A DNA stretch of 64,000 bases from Vibrio maerlii. GTDB taxonomy: Bacteria; Pseudomonadota; Gammaproteobacteria; Enterobacterales; Vibrionaceae. The notes under the pieces were generated by a model. That model saw only the letters and a list, made by a program, of their open reading frames with translations, ran no database searches and had not been told where the DNA came from. Numbering within the stretch: position 1 is the first letter of the stretch; each line of letters starts with the position of its first letter. The position numbers and the translations under genes are program-made. Positions 34,326 through 44,382 of this stretch are shown here, in pieces. The stretch spans positions 62,001-126,000 of the forward strand of contig NZ_QRHC01000010.1 in the NCBI RefSeq assembly GCF_003415655.1. The letters run 5' to 3'.

Positions 34326-36197
34326 CTAGAACTTCTTCTCTACCAAAATAACTTCCCCTTCAACCTCAACGCTCAGCGTAATGATGCGTTTGTCTTCATC
34401 AAGTAGGTCAATTTGGCCGTCAATACTGCCTATCGCTGCGTCTGAGGGTTCATTGAGGTAAACATTGATAGGCTGATGACTGCCAATTCCGCGGATAAAT
34501 TGCCAATCTAGGGTTTCGAACGCGAGTCGATGGCTTTGTTCGTCATGTACCAACTCCGTATCTCTTAGCTCAGACCACAATTGACCACTCAAAGAATGGG
34601 CAAGCATTAGGTTATCACCGGCTAATCCATTGAGATTAATATCCATTTCGGCAAAACCGGCCAGTTCGACGGGCTGTTCAATGTAGTGGTTCAAGATATC
34701 AATCGGCACACCATCGGCAGAAATTTCTAGCTTCCACGGTTTACTGAGGCGCTCAAATTGCATTTCCCCAACACCTTCAATGTACCCAGACTCTAGGGGG
34801 ATAAAGGCACGGTTCAGTTGCCATAACCCATCGTCACTGCTCATTTCGACAATCGCTTGAGTACCGATAATGTTATCCAAGCTTAAGCTGTTCGCAGTGG
34901 CTCGAATATCACCTTGCCATACACCCCAGCGGCCATTGCGCTTGAGCTCCAGTTGTTTGGCATCCAAGTTAACCCCAGTCCCTTGCCAGTATGGCTTGGT
35001 GTTGATCTGAATCAGCTGGCTGTTCTCTACCGATAATTGATCAATCGAGAGTTGTTCCAAATATTGAGGGTAGGTGAAGAGAGCCTCCAACTCGCTATTG
35101 AGCGTGGCTTTCACTCCAGAAATGGATAACTGAGTGAGGTGGAGAGAGTTTGGTGTTAACTCTCCACTAAGGTAAACGTCACCTTGATACAGCTCGCCGT
35201 TAAAATCGTCAATAAGTAGCTTATCTTTCTCGAACGTGAGCTTAAACGAGGGCTCAATGAGTTGGTATTCTTGCCATTGAAGGTTGTCAGCAGCAAGAGA
35301 AAGGTAGCCTTTTTGTTGCCAAAGATCAGAGGTTAGGTCGAGATTCTCTGCCGATAGATTGAGGTTCTCAAGCGTTAGGTCTTGGTGGGTGAGTTGGCTA
35401 TTGATGATATCTAGGCTGTTGATGTGGGTGACTTGAGCCTGAATCAAACTCAGCATGTCAGCACTTTGTGTTTGTAAGTCATCAATAGAGGTATTGAGCT
35501 GTTCGATGGTGAAATTAACCAGTGACCAGCCTTGTGGGTATTGCTCTGCTTGTCCTGAAACTTGAGCACCTAACCACTTGAAAGATAAGCCATAGATGGT
35601 GCTGTCTTTAGGCTTGTAATCGAGATTAATGAGCAAGTTATCAAAGGCTTGCTGTTGCCAATAAGCTTGCGCCGCTGAGAGTTGTATCTCACCGTAGGGA
35701 ATGATTTGTTCCTCTGTCTCCCAATGTGGCTGTTTGATCTGTACGCTGATGTCACGCCCAACATAAACACCATCGGAGTAATCAAGCTGAGCAATAGCAA
35801 GCTGGTGGAGTTTAAAGTGCTGTTGGGAGCGGAGCTGATTCCCCCATTCTTTTAGGGCAATTGTTTGCTCTTTACCCTCTTGTAAGCTCAGCCCCTGAAC
35901 CAAAATCGAATCAATATTGATCTGCTGATTGTGCAGTAATGACTCACTTAGCCATAACTCTGCTTTGGCAATAGGTAGAGAGGTACCCTCTTGATAGTTG
36001 AGTGAGATATCGGTGAGCTCAAAATGATTTGGGTAGGTGTATTGAGCCTGTTTGACGGTGATGGGTAACTCTAAGTAATCGAGTGTGCGATTGACGATCC
36101 AAGTGGCGTGTTTGGTTTGCAATACCAAAAGCAAAGAGGCAAGACATACTGCGGTGAGACAGATGACAATGAACAAGATGCTAATGGTTTTCTTCAT
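34326..36197 (-). CDS. AsmA-like envelope protein
   Basis: A 623-residue protein with an N-terminal membrane helix (about residues 5-28) and a long periplasmic, beta-rich body of repeated short strands. The C-terminal region (MDINLNGLAGDNLMLAHSLSGQLWSELRDTELV) resembles the AsmA family C-terminus. AsmA-like proteins are thought to act in phospholipid transport or outer-membrane homeostasis. Assignment is by architecture, and the exact family is uncertain. It is downstream of pckA on the same strand, with a hairpin and a repeat between. Confidence 0.75.
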   Translation of the reverse strand: MKKTISILFIVICLTAVCLASLLLVLQTKHATWIVNRTLDYLELPITVKQAQYTYPNHFELTDISLNYQEGTSLPIAKAELWLSESLLHNQQINIDSILVQGLSLQEGKEQTIALKEWGNQLRSQQHFKLHQLAIAQLDYSDGVYVGRDISVQIKQPHWETEEQIIPYGEIQLSAAQAYWQQQAFDNLLINLDYKPKDSTIYGLSFKWLGAQVSGQAEQYPQGWSLVNFTIEQLNTSIDDLQTQSADMLSLIQAQVTHINSLDIINSQLTHQDLTLENLNLSAENLDLTSDLWQQKGYLSLAADNLQWQEYQLIEPSFKLTFEKDKLLIDDFNGELYQGDVYLSGELTPNSLHLTQLSISGVKATLNSELEALFTYPQYLEQLSIDQLSVENSQLIQINTKPYWQGTGVNLDAKQLELKRNGRWGVWQGDIRATANSLSLDNIIGTQAIVEMSSDDGLWQLNRAFIPLESGYIEGVGEMQFERLSKPWKLEISADGVPIDILNHYIEQPVELAGFAEMDINLNGLAGDNLMLAHSLSGQLWSELRDTELVHDEQSHRLAFETLDWQFIRGIGSHQPINVYLNEPSDAAIGSIDGQIDLLDEDKRIITLSVEVEGEVILVEKKF

Positions 36198-36234
36198 GCT
36201 CGCACGGATCCTTTCATACGATCGGTTGTGATAA

Positions 36235-36273
36235 TTCCCCCGATGGGCCCGATATTTCGTGCGCGAGGATGAC
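36235..36273 (+). repeat. dispersed repeat A, copy 3
   Basis: TCCCCCGATGGGCCCGA... ending GCGCGAGGATGAC, a diverged copy of the half-unit seen at 30258 and 45694. It lies upstream of the AsmA-like gene start. Confidence 0.6.
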
Positions 36274-36314
36274 TTCCCTCAGCTTGAAACAATTTCATTG
36301 CTGAATCAATAATT

Positions 36315-36346
36315 AAGCCCCTTTTTATACAATAAAAAAGGGGCTT
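36315..36346 (-). terminator. pckA downstream hairpin
   Basis: AAGCCCCTTTTT and AAAAAGGGGCTT pair perfectly around an 8-nt loop, 44 bp beyond the pckA stop. The U-run is within the stem rather than after it, so termination strength is uncertain. Confidence 0.55.
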
Positions 36347-36389
36347 GTTAACGAGTTAGTACTCTAAGCTATCTACATAGCTTTGCTGA

Positions 36390-38018
36390 CTAATCGAGTT
36401 GTGGGCCTGCAGCAACCAATGCTTTGCCTTCAGCGTTGTCTGTATACTTATCGAAGTTGTTGATAAAGCGTTGAGCAAGATCTTCTGCTTTGCTTTCCCA
36501 CTGTAGTGGGTCAACGTAAGTATCACGAGGGTCCAGAATTGCTGGGTCAACACCTGGTAGTGCCGTAGGTACTTCTAGGTTGAACACAGGAATTTGTGCC
36601 GTTTCAGCATCTTCGATTGACCCATCTAGGATTGCGTCAATGATCGCGCGAGTATCTTGGATTGAGATACGTTTACCTGTGCCGTTCCAGCCTGTATTGA
36701 CTAGGTAAGCTTCTGCGCCCGCTGCTTCCATGCGCTTCACTAATACTTCTGCGTATTTAGTTGGGTGAAGTGTTAGGAATGCTGCACCGAAACATGCCGA
36801 GAAGGTTGGTGTTGGTTCGGTGATACCGCGCTCTGTACCCGCTAGTTTCGCGGTGAAGCCAGATAAGAAGTGGTACTTCGTTTGTTCTGGAGTCAATTTC
36901 GATACTGGAGGTAGTACACCAAATGCATCTGCAGATAGGAAGATCACTTTATTCGCGTGACCACCTTTTGATACTGGCTTAACGATGTTGTCAATGTGAT
37001 GAAGTGGGTAAGACACACGAGTGTTTTCTGTCTTAGAGCCATCATCAAAGTCGATAGAACCATCATTGCGAACCGTCACGTTTTCTAGCAATGCATCACG
37101 GCGGATTGCATTGTAGATGTCTGGCTCAGCTTCTTTAGAAAGCTTGATGGTTTTCGCGTAACAACCCCCTTCGTAGTTGAACACACCGTCATCATCCCAG
37201 CCATGCTCGTCATCACCGATCAGTGCACGTTTTGGATCCGTTGATAGTGTTGTTTTACCTGTACCAGATAGACCGAAGAAGATCGCAACATCACCGTCTG
37301 CACCCATATTTGCAGAACAGTGCATTGATGCGATGTCTTGAAGTGGCAAGAAGTAGTTCATCATTGCGAACATACCCTTCTTCATTTCGCCACCGTACCA
37401 AGTACCACCGATAAGTTGCGTCTTCTCAGTGAGGTTGAATACTGTGAAGTTTTCTGAGTTCAGGCCGTGCTCTTCCCATTTCTGGTTTGTACACTTCGCA
37501 CCGTTCATAACAACGAAATCAGGTTCAAAGTTAACGAGCTCAGCCTCAGTTGGGCGAATGAACATGTTTTTCACGAAGTGCGCTTGCCACGCGACTTCTG
37601 TGATAACACGAATACTTAGGCGGGTATCTGGGTTTGCACCACAGTACCCATCGATAACAAACAAACGTTTACCAGAAAGTTGATTGGTTACGAGCTCTTT
37701 AAGATCGTCCCAAACCTCTTTGTTGATAGGTTTGTTGTCGTTTTTCACCGTATCGGTTGTCCACCACATGTTTTCTTGTGTGGTAGCGTCTTTAACGATG
37801 TATTTATCCTTTGGAGAACGACCAGTAAAGATACCAGTGTCTACAGCGACAGCGCCAAGCTCTGTCACGACACCTTTTTCATATCCTTCAAGATCTGCAC
37901 GGGTCTCTTCGGCAAATAGCGTCTCGTAACTAGGGTTACGAACCACTTCTTTCGCGTTAAAGATACCGTGCTTGGTCAGGTCAAGTGTTGCAGCCTTTGT
38001 ATGTTCCATAACAGTCAT
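36390..38018 (-). CDS. pckA: phosphoenolpyruvate carboxykinase (ATP)
   Basis: A 542-residue enzyme converting oxaloacetate and ATP to phosphoenolpyruvate, the entry to gluconeogenesis. The kinase-1a loop GLSGTGKTTLSTDP, the metal site LIGDDEHGWDD and the substrate loop FIVDGYCGAN-like segment (LFVIDGYCGANPDTRLSIR) are intact. GGAGCACCT precedes the ATG. The 333-bp gap to hslO holds its promoter region and the hslO terminator; only a CRP half-site was seen. Confidence 0.97.
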   Translation of the reverse strand: MTVMEHTKAATLDLTKHGIFNAKEVVRNPSYETLFAEETRADLEGYEKGVVTELGAVAVDTGIFTGRSPKDKYIVKDATTQENMWWTTDTVKNDNKPINKEVWDDLKELVTNQLSGKRLFVIDGYCGANPDTRLSIRVITEVAWQAHFVKNMFIRPTEAELVNFEPDFVVMNGAKCTNQKWEEHGLNSENFTVFNLTEKTQLIGGTWYGGEMKKGMFAMMNYFLPLQDIASMHCSANMGADGDVAIFFGLSGTGKTTLSTDPKRALIGDDEHGWDDDGVFNYEGGCYAKTIKLSKEAEPDIYNAIRRDALLENVTVRNDGSIDFDDGSKTENTRVSYPLHHIDNIVKPVSKGGHANKVIFLSADAFGVLPPVSKLTPEQTKYHFLSGFTAKLAGTERGITEPTPTFSACFGAAFLTLHPTKYAEVLVKRMEAAGAEAYLVNTGWNGTGKRISIQDTRAIIDAILDGSIEDAETAQIPVFNLEVPTALPGVDPAILDPRDTYVDPLQWESKAEDLAQRFINNFDKYTDNAEGKALVAAGPQLD

Positions 38019-38287
38019 AGGTGCTCCTTTATCGGATTTTGTAGGGATTTGGTAAGAATTTTTTATTTTTATCTGTAATTCATGCTAGCAATGAGGCAGG
38101 GATAAAACAGGGATATAGCTCAAAAAATATCCGCATTTATATTATGGTTTTAAGCGCCCTGTCACATATCAGCATGGTTATTTTATCTTCGAATGTGGGG
38201 GCGGCGCTAGATACAAACTATTCTTATTTCAAAAAAAATAAGCACAGTGAATTGCTCGCTAAGTATTGATTTTATTGGCTTTATATC

Positions 38288-38317
38288 ACAAAAAAAGCCA
38301 GCGATCAGGCTGGCTTT
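38288..38317 (-). terminator. hslO terminator
   Basis: On the minus strand AAAGCCAGC-ctgatc-GCTGGCTTT is followed by TTTTGTG, about 35 bp after the hslO stop. Confidence 0.88.
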
Positions 38318-38351
38318 TGCGGGGTTTTACGTGCTTCTTGCGTTATGCAAA

Positions 38352-39248
38352 TTAATGAATGGTATCGTTACCACTTGATGCATCTGCGTACAGCTCTTGA
38401 ACGTCGGCAGAGTCAAACGAGTAAGTCGTGCCACAGTAGTCACAGTGCAGACCTACAGAACCTTCCGTTGCAAGAATATCTTCGATCTCTTCGCGTGCAA
38501 TCGTGATGATAGCAGCACCACTACGCTCGCGAGAACAACCACAGAAGAACTCAACTGGTTGAGGTTCAAACAGTTTTACGGTTTCTTGGTTGTATAGACG
38601 GTATAGAAGTTCATTCGCTTCTAGGCCAAACAGCTCGTCTTCTTTGATGGTGTCAGTTAGCTGCTCTAGGTGCTCAAAGTCTTCTGGAGAACCGGTGCCG
38701 TCAGGCATGATCTGCAGTAGCATACCCGCAGCTTTAGGCGTACCTTCTAGCTCACCCGTGCGGATCCAGATACGTGTTTTCAGCTGCTCTGAGTTTGCGA
38801 AGTAACCCTCGATAACCTCTGCAAGGTCAGCGCCATCAAGGCCTACAACGCCTTGGTAACGTTCTCCCTGCTTAGGGTCGATGGTGATTACTAGGTAGCC
38901 TTTACCCATCATATCGTGCAGAGAAGCGTCGTCAGCAATGTCGCCTTCCCAGCGAGCGATACCTCTAACCTTTTGATTGTTATCACCATTAATCACTGCA
39001 AGTGATACTGGACCATCACCTTGAAGCTGCATTGTGATTGAGCCTTCAAACTTTAGTGTTGCAGTAAGAAGTGTTGTTGAAACCAATAGCTCACCAAGCA
39101 ACTTCTGAAGTGCTGCTGGGTATTCCTTGCTGGAGATGATTTCTTGGTACGCTTTATCCAGTTGTACCAATTCACCACGTACCGAAAGGTCTTCGAATAG
39201 GTAGCGATTTAAAACGTTGCCGTTTGTAGAAACATTGTTGTTCGACAT
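38352..39248 (-). CDS. hslO: redox-regulated chaperone Hsp33
   Basis: A 298-residue cytoplasmic holdase activated by oxidative unfolding. The zinc redox switch is at the C-terminus: CGCSRERSG and, about 30 residues later, CDYCGTTY, giving the four conserved cysteines. The N-terminal domain shows YLFEDLSVRGELVQL and the core motif GYLVITIDPKQGERYQG. It follows hslR on the same strand with a 14-bp gap, the usual heat-shock pair. Confidence 0.96.
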   Translation of the reverse strand: MSNNNVSTNGNVLNRYLFEDLSVRGELVQLDKAYQEIISSKEYPAALQKLLGELLVSTTLLTATLKFEGSITMQLQGDGPVSLAVINGDNNQKVRGIARWEGDIADDASLHDMMGKGYLVITIDPKQGERYQGVVGLDGADLAEVIEGYFANSEQLKTRIWIRTGELEGTPKAAGMLLQIMPDGTGSPEDFEHLEQLTDTIKEDELFGLEANELLYRLYNQETVKLFEPQPVEFFCGCSRERSGAAIITIAREEIEDILATEGSVGLHCDYCGTTYSFDSADVQELYADASSGNDTIH

Positions 39249-39262
39249 TGAATGTATCCAGC

Positions 39263-39649
39263 TTATTGATGTTTAAATTTGATGATGTCCCGACGCTGCT
39301 TTTTATCAGGGCGGCGATCTGGACTAGGGTTATGTGCATGAAGCTTACGTTGCATAGCGTTTTGTTCACGTTTCGTGATGCTTTCTGCCGTTTCTGAGTA
39401 TAGGGTTTGCGCTTCAGGTGCGCCTCGTCTTTGATCTGAGATACGCTCGATCTTGACGGTTTTCTCTTCGTGACCCTGGCGTAGGGTGATTACAGCACCA
39501 AGCTCAACCATTTTGCTTGGCTTGCTGCGTTGTCCATTGTAGTGGACTTTACCGCCATCGACCATATTACGAGCGATGGAGCGAGTCTTATAAAAACGTG
39601 CTGCCCAGAGCCATTTGTCTAGGCGAACAGCTTCTGTGTTGGCTGCCAT
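39263..39649 (-). CDS. hslR: ribosome-associated heat shock protein Hsp15
   Basis: A roughly 128-residue S4-domain protein that rescues stalled 50S subunits carrying peptidyl-tRNA. The S4 fold is VRLDKWLWAARFYKTRSIARNMVDGGKVHYNGQRSKPSK-like, followed by a basic tail (DRRPDKKQRRDIIKFKHQ). The start is uncertain: the ATG at 39649 gives the family length, while ATG 39670 or TTG 39691 would add 7 or 14 residues. None has a strong ribosome site. First gene of hslR-hslO. Confidence 0.9.
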   Translation of the reverse strand: MAANTEAVRLDKWLWAARFYKTRSIARNMVDGGKVHYNGQRSKPSKMVELGAVITLRQGHEEKTVKIERISDQRRGAPEAQTLYSETAESITKREQNAMQRKLHAHNPSPDRRPDKKQRRDIIKFKHQ

Positions 39650-39831
39650 ATGTGTTAACCGGTCTGTCATAATAACGTTACGGCTAAACAATGGTGATGG
39701 ATTAGTCGTTTTTCAAGATCAAATCTCAGTTAATCCCTATTATTAACACTATGAATGTTGAATTCATGATACCCTGATGGCTTGAATTCTAATTGAGTAC
39801 ACCTTTTCTCACCGAGGTTAAGGCATTGAAA

Positions 39832-40749
39832 GTGGCCGAGTTTAATAAAGGAACTATCAGTCAGCTGAAGCTTTCTTCGATCTCTCAGTTTTGGTCCGTT
39901 TACCAAAACAAAATTTCTATAGTGCTGACGGTTATCTTACTCGCGATATCCGCCTGGATGCTTGCGCAGATCTTCTGGCTCGTACAACAGCCAGTGACGA
40001 CACCTCAGGCTTGGAAGCCTTCAGTAATCGGCTCTAATACTACCAGTCAAAGTACCTTGGACGTTGAAGCGATTCAAAGAGCCAATTTGTTCGGTCAATA
40101 TCAAGCGGATGCAAAACCCGTTGCTCAACCTGTTGTAACTGAAGCCCCAAAAACACGCTTAAACCTGATTCTAGTCGGGGCAGTGGCGAGCAGTAATTCT
40201 GAACGCAGTCTAGCGGTGATCTCAAATCGCGGTACCCAATCGACTTATGGTGTGGGTGAGCGCATTGAAGGGACGCGTGCAACCCTAAAGGCCGTATTGA
40301 TTGATCGTGTGATTATTGAAAACAGCGGCCGTGATGAAACCTTGATGCTAGAAGGTATCGAGTACAAGAAGCTTGCTGTCCCAGAACCAACGACAGCTAA
40401 TGCTGGAGGCAGTCGCTTCGGCAATAACCCTCGTACTGGTGAAGAGAAGCTAGAGCGCATCCGTAGCGAGATCACCGAGAACCCTCAAACCATTTTCCAG
40501 TACGTTCGCCTGTCTCAAGTAAAACGAGACGGTGAGATTATTGGCTATCGTGTAAATCCAGGTAAAGACGCGGAACTGTTTGATGCCGTTGGGCTCAAAC
40601 GTGGCGATATCGCGACCCAGTTAAATGGACAAGACCTATCCGACCCTGAAGCGATGGGCGCTATCTTTCAGTCCATTTCCGACATTACAGAACTGAATCT
40701 GACCGTTGAACGAGATGGTCAATCGCATCAAGTCTATATTGAACTATAG
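39832..40749 (+). CDS. epsC: type II secretion inner-membrane protein EpsC (GspC)
   Basis: About 305 residues. GTG at 39832 (MAEFNKG) has AAGG eight bases upstream and resembles the start of V. cholerae EpsC. The in-frame TTGs at 39826 and 39793 are alternatives. A single membrane helix lies near residues 30-50, then a Pro-rich linker, the homology region (TRLNLILVGAVASS...SLAVISNRG) and a C-terminal PDZ domain (FDAVGLKRGDIATQLNGQDLSDP). GspC links the inner-membrane platform to the secretin. First gene of the epsC-N operon. Confidence 0.93.
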   Translation: MAEFNKGTISQLKLSSISQFWSVYQNKISIVLTVILLAISAWMLAQIFWLVQQPVTTPQAWKPSVIGSNTTSQSTLDVEAIQRANLFGQYQADAKPVAQPVVTEAPKTRLNLILVGAVASSNSERSLAVISNRGTQSTYGVGERIEGTRATLKAVLIDRVIIENSGRDETLMLEGIEYKKLAVPEPTTANAGGSRFGNNPRTGEEKLERIRSEITENPQTIFQYVRLSQVKRDGEIIGYRVNPGKDAELFDAVGLKRGDIATQLNGQDLSDPEAMGAIFQSISDITELNLTVERDGQSHQVYIEL

Positions 40750-40801
40750 GTTTAGCGCATAGCTAGACGTATAGAAAAAGCATTATATAAGGGAGAACAG
40801 C

Positions 40802-42889
40802 GTGAAAGCTGACTTAGGAAAGCGTATGACGAGTAAAGTGAGTCGTATGCCTTGGCTGCGCCGAAGTGCATGGCTGCTTTTAGCGAGCTTATTTACTGCA
40901 CCGGTTGTGACGGCAAATGAGTACAGTGCCAGCTTTAAAGGCACTGACATGCAAGAGTTCATCAATATCGTTGGACGCAACCTCGAGAAAACGATCATTG
41001 TCGACCCATCGGTTCGCGGCAAGATTGATGTGCGTAGCTACGATGTGCTCAATGAAGAGCAGTACTATCAATTCTTCCTTAACGTATTAGAGGTATACGG
41101 TTTCGCAGTTGTTGAAATGGACAATGGCGTGCTCAAAGTCATCAAGGCTAAAGATGCAAAAACCTCATCAGTACCTGTCATCGGTGATGAGAGAAGCGTA
41201 ACGGGTGATGCGGTGGTTACGCGTGTTGTAGCGGTTAAAAACGTATCAGTACGAGAGCTTTCGCCTCTATTACGTCAGCTCAATGATAACGCGGGTGCAG
41301 GTAACGTTGTGCACTACGACCCAGCTAACATCATCTTAATTACTGGCCGTGCAGCAGTAGTGAACCGTCTTGCGGATATCATCAAGCGTGTTGACCAGGC
41401 GGGTGATAAAGAAGTCGAGGTTGTTGACCTGAAAAATGCTTCTGCTTCTGAGATGGTGCGTATCGTTGATGCGTTGAATAAGACGACTGACCAAAAGAAC
41501 ACACCCGCTTTCCTACAACCTAAGTTCGTTGCGGATGAACGTACTAACTCGATTCTTATCTCAGGTGATCTACAGGTGCGCAAGCGTCTACGTCGCTTGA
41601 TTGAGCAGCTGGATGTTGAGATGGCAACTAAAGGTAACAACCAGGTGGTTTACCTCAAGTATGCCAAAGCAGAAGAGCTGGTTGATGTACTGAAAGGCGT
41701 ATCAGATAACCTACAAGCAGAAAAGCAGAGTGGCAATAGTGCTTCAAGCGCCAAACGTGGCGAGGTGATGATCACGGCTCACGTAGGAACCAACTCATTG
41801 GTACTGACTGCGCCGCCAGATATTATGAATGCGCTGCAAGATGTTATTGCTCAGCTCGATATTCGTCGTGCTCAGGTATTGATTGAAGCTTTGATCGTGG
41901 AGATGGCTGAAGGCGATGGTGTCAACCTCGGCGTTCAGTGGGGCTCGCTAGATACCGGTGCTGTGATTCAGTATGGCAACACCGGTGTTGGTATTGGTGA
42001 AGTGATGGTCGGCTTAGAAGAAGCCGAGGACACCTCTACAACTACTGCTGTTTATGATTCAGATGGAAACTTTCTTCGTAATGAAACCACAACAGAGCAA
42101 GGTGACTACTCAACATTGGCATCTGCACTAGCGGGTGTTAACGGTGCGGCAGTGAGTGTGATTATGGGTGATTGGACGGCATTAATTACGGCAGTGTCGA
42201 CCGATTCCAACTCGAATATTCTATCTTCGCCAAGCATTACCGTAATGGATAACGGTGAAGCATCGTTCATTGTCGGTGAAGAAGTTCCGGTGATCACAGG
42301 CTCTGCGGCGGGCTCAAACAACGACAACCCATTCCAAACCGTTGATCGTAAAGAGGTGGGCATCAAGCTGAAAGTCGTGCCTCAAGTCAACGAGGGTGAT
42401 TCGGTTCAACTACAGATCGAACAAGAAGTCTCGAACGTACTAGGGGCTAATGGCGCGGTGGATGTACGTTTTGCCAAGCGTCAGTTGAATACCTCTGTGA
42501 TGGTGCAAGATGGCCAAATGCTTGTACTGGGTGGTTTGATCGATGAGCGTGCACTAGAGAGTGAATCTAAGGTACCTCTGCTTGGTGATATTCCAGTGAT
42601 TGGTCACCTATTTAAGTCAACCAGTACTCAGGTTGAGAAAAAGAATCTCATGGTGTTCATCAAGCCAACCATTATTCGCGATGGATTCTCGGCTGACGGT
42701 ATTACTCAGCGCAAGTACAACTTTATCCGTGCCGAGCAGCTTTATAAGCAAGAGCAAGGTTTAAAACTTCTAGCGGATGAAAACGTACCGGTATTGCCTG
42801 AGTTTGGTAAGGGCATCACGCATCCACCTGAGATCCAAGTGTTCCTTGACCAGATTAATGCCCAACAGGCTCAACAATCAGCAAACTAG
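40802..42889 (+). CDS. epsD: type II secretion secretin EpsD (GspD)
   Basis: A 695-residue outer-membrane secretin. GTG at 40802 follows GGGAGA. The Arg-rich start and hydrophobic WLLLASLFTAPVVTA form a signal peptide. The mature protein has the N0 domain (NEYSASFKGTDMQEFINIVG), three N-type ring domains to about residue 340, and the secretin beta-barrel domain with VPVITGSAAG and VPLLGDIPVIGHLFKST. Fifteen copies form the gate through which folded exoproteins leave. 52 bp after epsC. Confidence 0.97.
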   Translation: MKADLGKRMTSKVSRMPWLRRSAWLLLASLFTAPVVTANEYSASFKGTDMQEFINIVGRNLEKTIIVDPSVRGKIDVRSYDVLNEEQYYQFFLNVLEVYGFAVVEMDNGVLKVIKAKDAKTSSVPVIGDERSVTGDAVVTRVVAVKNVSVRELSPLLRQLNDNAGAGNVVHYDPANIILITGRAAVVNRLADIIKRVDQAGDKEVEVVDLKNASASEMVRIVDALNKTTDQKNTPAFLQPKFVADERTNSILISGDLQVRKRLRRLIEQLDVEMATKGNNQVVYLKYAKAEELVDVLKGVSDNLQAEKQSGNSASSAKRGEVMITAHVGTNSLVLTAPPDIMNALQDVIAQLDIRRAQVLIEALIVEMAEGDGVNLGVQWGSLDTGAVIQYGNTGVGIGEVMVGLEEAEDTSTTTAVYDSDGNFLRNETTTEQGDYSTLASALAGVNGAAVSVIMGDWTALITAVSTDSNSNILSSPSITVMDNGEASFIVGEEVPVITGSAAGSNNDNPFQTVDRKEVGIKLKVVPQVNEGDSVQLQIEQEVSNVLGANGAVDVRFAKRQLNTSVMVQDGQMLVLGGLIDERALESESKVPLLGDIPVIGHLFKSTSTQVEKKNLMVFIKPTIIRDGFSADGITQRKYNFIRAEQLYKQEQGLKLLADENVPVLPEFGKGITHPPEIQVFLDQINAQQAQQSAN

Positions 42890-42900
42890 GAGACGATATC

Positions 42901-44382
42901 GTGCAGACTGTTCCTCGTCTCCCATTTAGTTTTGCCAACCGCTTTAAGGTGGTCTTCGACCACCACTCTGCGGATGATGCGTTAACGCTGCTTTACGTGG
43001 CACCTATCAACATGAGTGCGCTTGGTGAAGCCAAGCGTATTGCTCGTACCGCATTTCGCCCGCAAGAGATTTCGGCTCAAGAGTTTGAGGTTAAACTTAC
43101 TCAGGCCTATCAGCGTGACTCTTCTGAAGCGCGTCAGTTGATGGAAGACATTGGTGCTGATAATGATGACTTCTTCTCACTTGCCGATGAACTGCCGCAA
43201 GATGAAGACCTGTTAGAGTCAGAAGATGATGCACCGATCATCAAACTGATCAATGCGATGCTTGGTGAAGCAATCAAAGAAGCCGCCTCAGATATTCATA
43301 TTGAAACCTTTGAGAAGGTGCTGTCGATTCGCTTCCGTGTCGACGGTGTATTGCGTGAGGTGTTAGCCCCAAGCCGTAAGCTGGCTCCGCTGCTGGTTTC
43401 GCGTGTAAAGGTTATGGCTAAGCTCGATATTGCAGAAAAGCGTGTTCCTCAAGATGGCCGTATTTCACTGCGTATTGGTGGTCGTGCCGTAGATGTTCGT
43501 GTGTCAACGATGCCATCTTCACACGGTGAGCGGGTGGTAATGCGTCTACTCGATAAAAACGCGACGCGATTAGACCTTCATAGCTTGGGTATGACCGACA
43601 GCAACCACAATGGCTTCCGTGAACTGATCAAGCGGCCACACGGCATTATCTTGGTAACGGGACCTACGGGATCAGGTAAGTCGACAACTCTGTATGCAGG
43701 CTTACAGGAGCTCAACAGTAACGAACGGAATATCCTGACGGTTGAAGACCCAATCGAATTCGATATCGATGGCATCGGGCAAACTCAGGTGAACCCTAAG
43801 GTCGATATGACCTTTGCGCGTGGTTTGCGTGCGATCTTGCGTCAAGACCCTGACGTAGTGATGGTGGGGGAAATCCGTGACCTAGAGACCGCATCGATCG
43901 CGGTACAAGCATCTTTAACCGGTCACTTAGTGCTTTCAACGCTGCACACCAACACCGCGGTAGGTGCCATTACGCGTTTGAGAGACATGGGCGTTGAGCC
44001 CTTCTTGATCTCTTCATCTTTGTTAGGTGTGCTTGCTCAGCGATTGGTGCGTACCCTATGCCAAGATTGTAAGCAACCTTACCAAGCGGATGCGACGCAG
44101 AAGAAACTGTTTGGTCTCACCGATGAAGAGCCTCTAACGCTGTACAAGCCTTGTGGGTGTGAGCGTTGTAATCACAAAGGCTATCGTGGTCGAACGGGGA
44201 TCCATGAATTACTGCGCGTTGATGAGTCGGTGCAAGAGCTGATCCACAGTGAAGCTGGTGAACAAGCGATTGAGCGAGCGATTCGTGCGACGACACCGGC
44301 GATTCAAGGTGACGGTCTGGCCAAAGTGATTAATGGTATTACCTCGCTTGAAGAAGTCATGCGTGTCACAAGGGAAGCGTAA
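42901..44382 (+). CDS. epsE: type II secretion ATPase EpsE (GspE)
   Basis: A 493-residue cytoplasmic ATPase that drives pseudopilus assembly. It starts at GTG 42901. Walker A GPTGSGKST is near residue 255, followed by the Asp box (TVEDPIEFDIDG), Walker B (ILRQDPDVVMVGEIRD) and the His box (TGHLVLSTLHTN). The GspE-specific tetracysteine zinc site is CQDC near 385 and CGCERC near 417. The N-terminal domain binds EpsL. It overlaps epsF by one base. Confidence 0.98.
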   Translation: MQTVPRLPFSFANRFKVVFDHHSADDALTLLYVAPINMSALGEAKRIARTAFRPQEISAQEFEVKLTQAYQRDSSEARQLMEDIGADNDDFFSLADELPQDEDLLESEDDAPIIKLINAMLGEAIKEAASDIHIETFEKVLSIRFRVDGVLREVLAPSRKLAPLLVSRVKVMAKLDIAEKRVPQDGRISLRIGGRAVDVRVSTMPSSHGERVVMRLLDKNATRLDLHSLGMTDSNHNGFRELIKRPHGIILVTGPTGSGKSTTLYAGLQELNSNERNILTVEDPIEFDIDGIGQTQVNPKVDMTFARGLRAILRQDPDVVMVGEIRDLETASIAVQASLTGHLVLSTLHTNTAVGAITRLRDMGVEPFLISSSLLGVLAQRLVRTLCQDCKQPYQADATQKKLFGLTDEEPLTLYKPCGCERCNHKGYRGRTGIHELLRVDESVQELIHSEAGEQAIERAIRATTPAIQGDGLAKVINGITSLEEVMRVTREA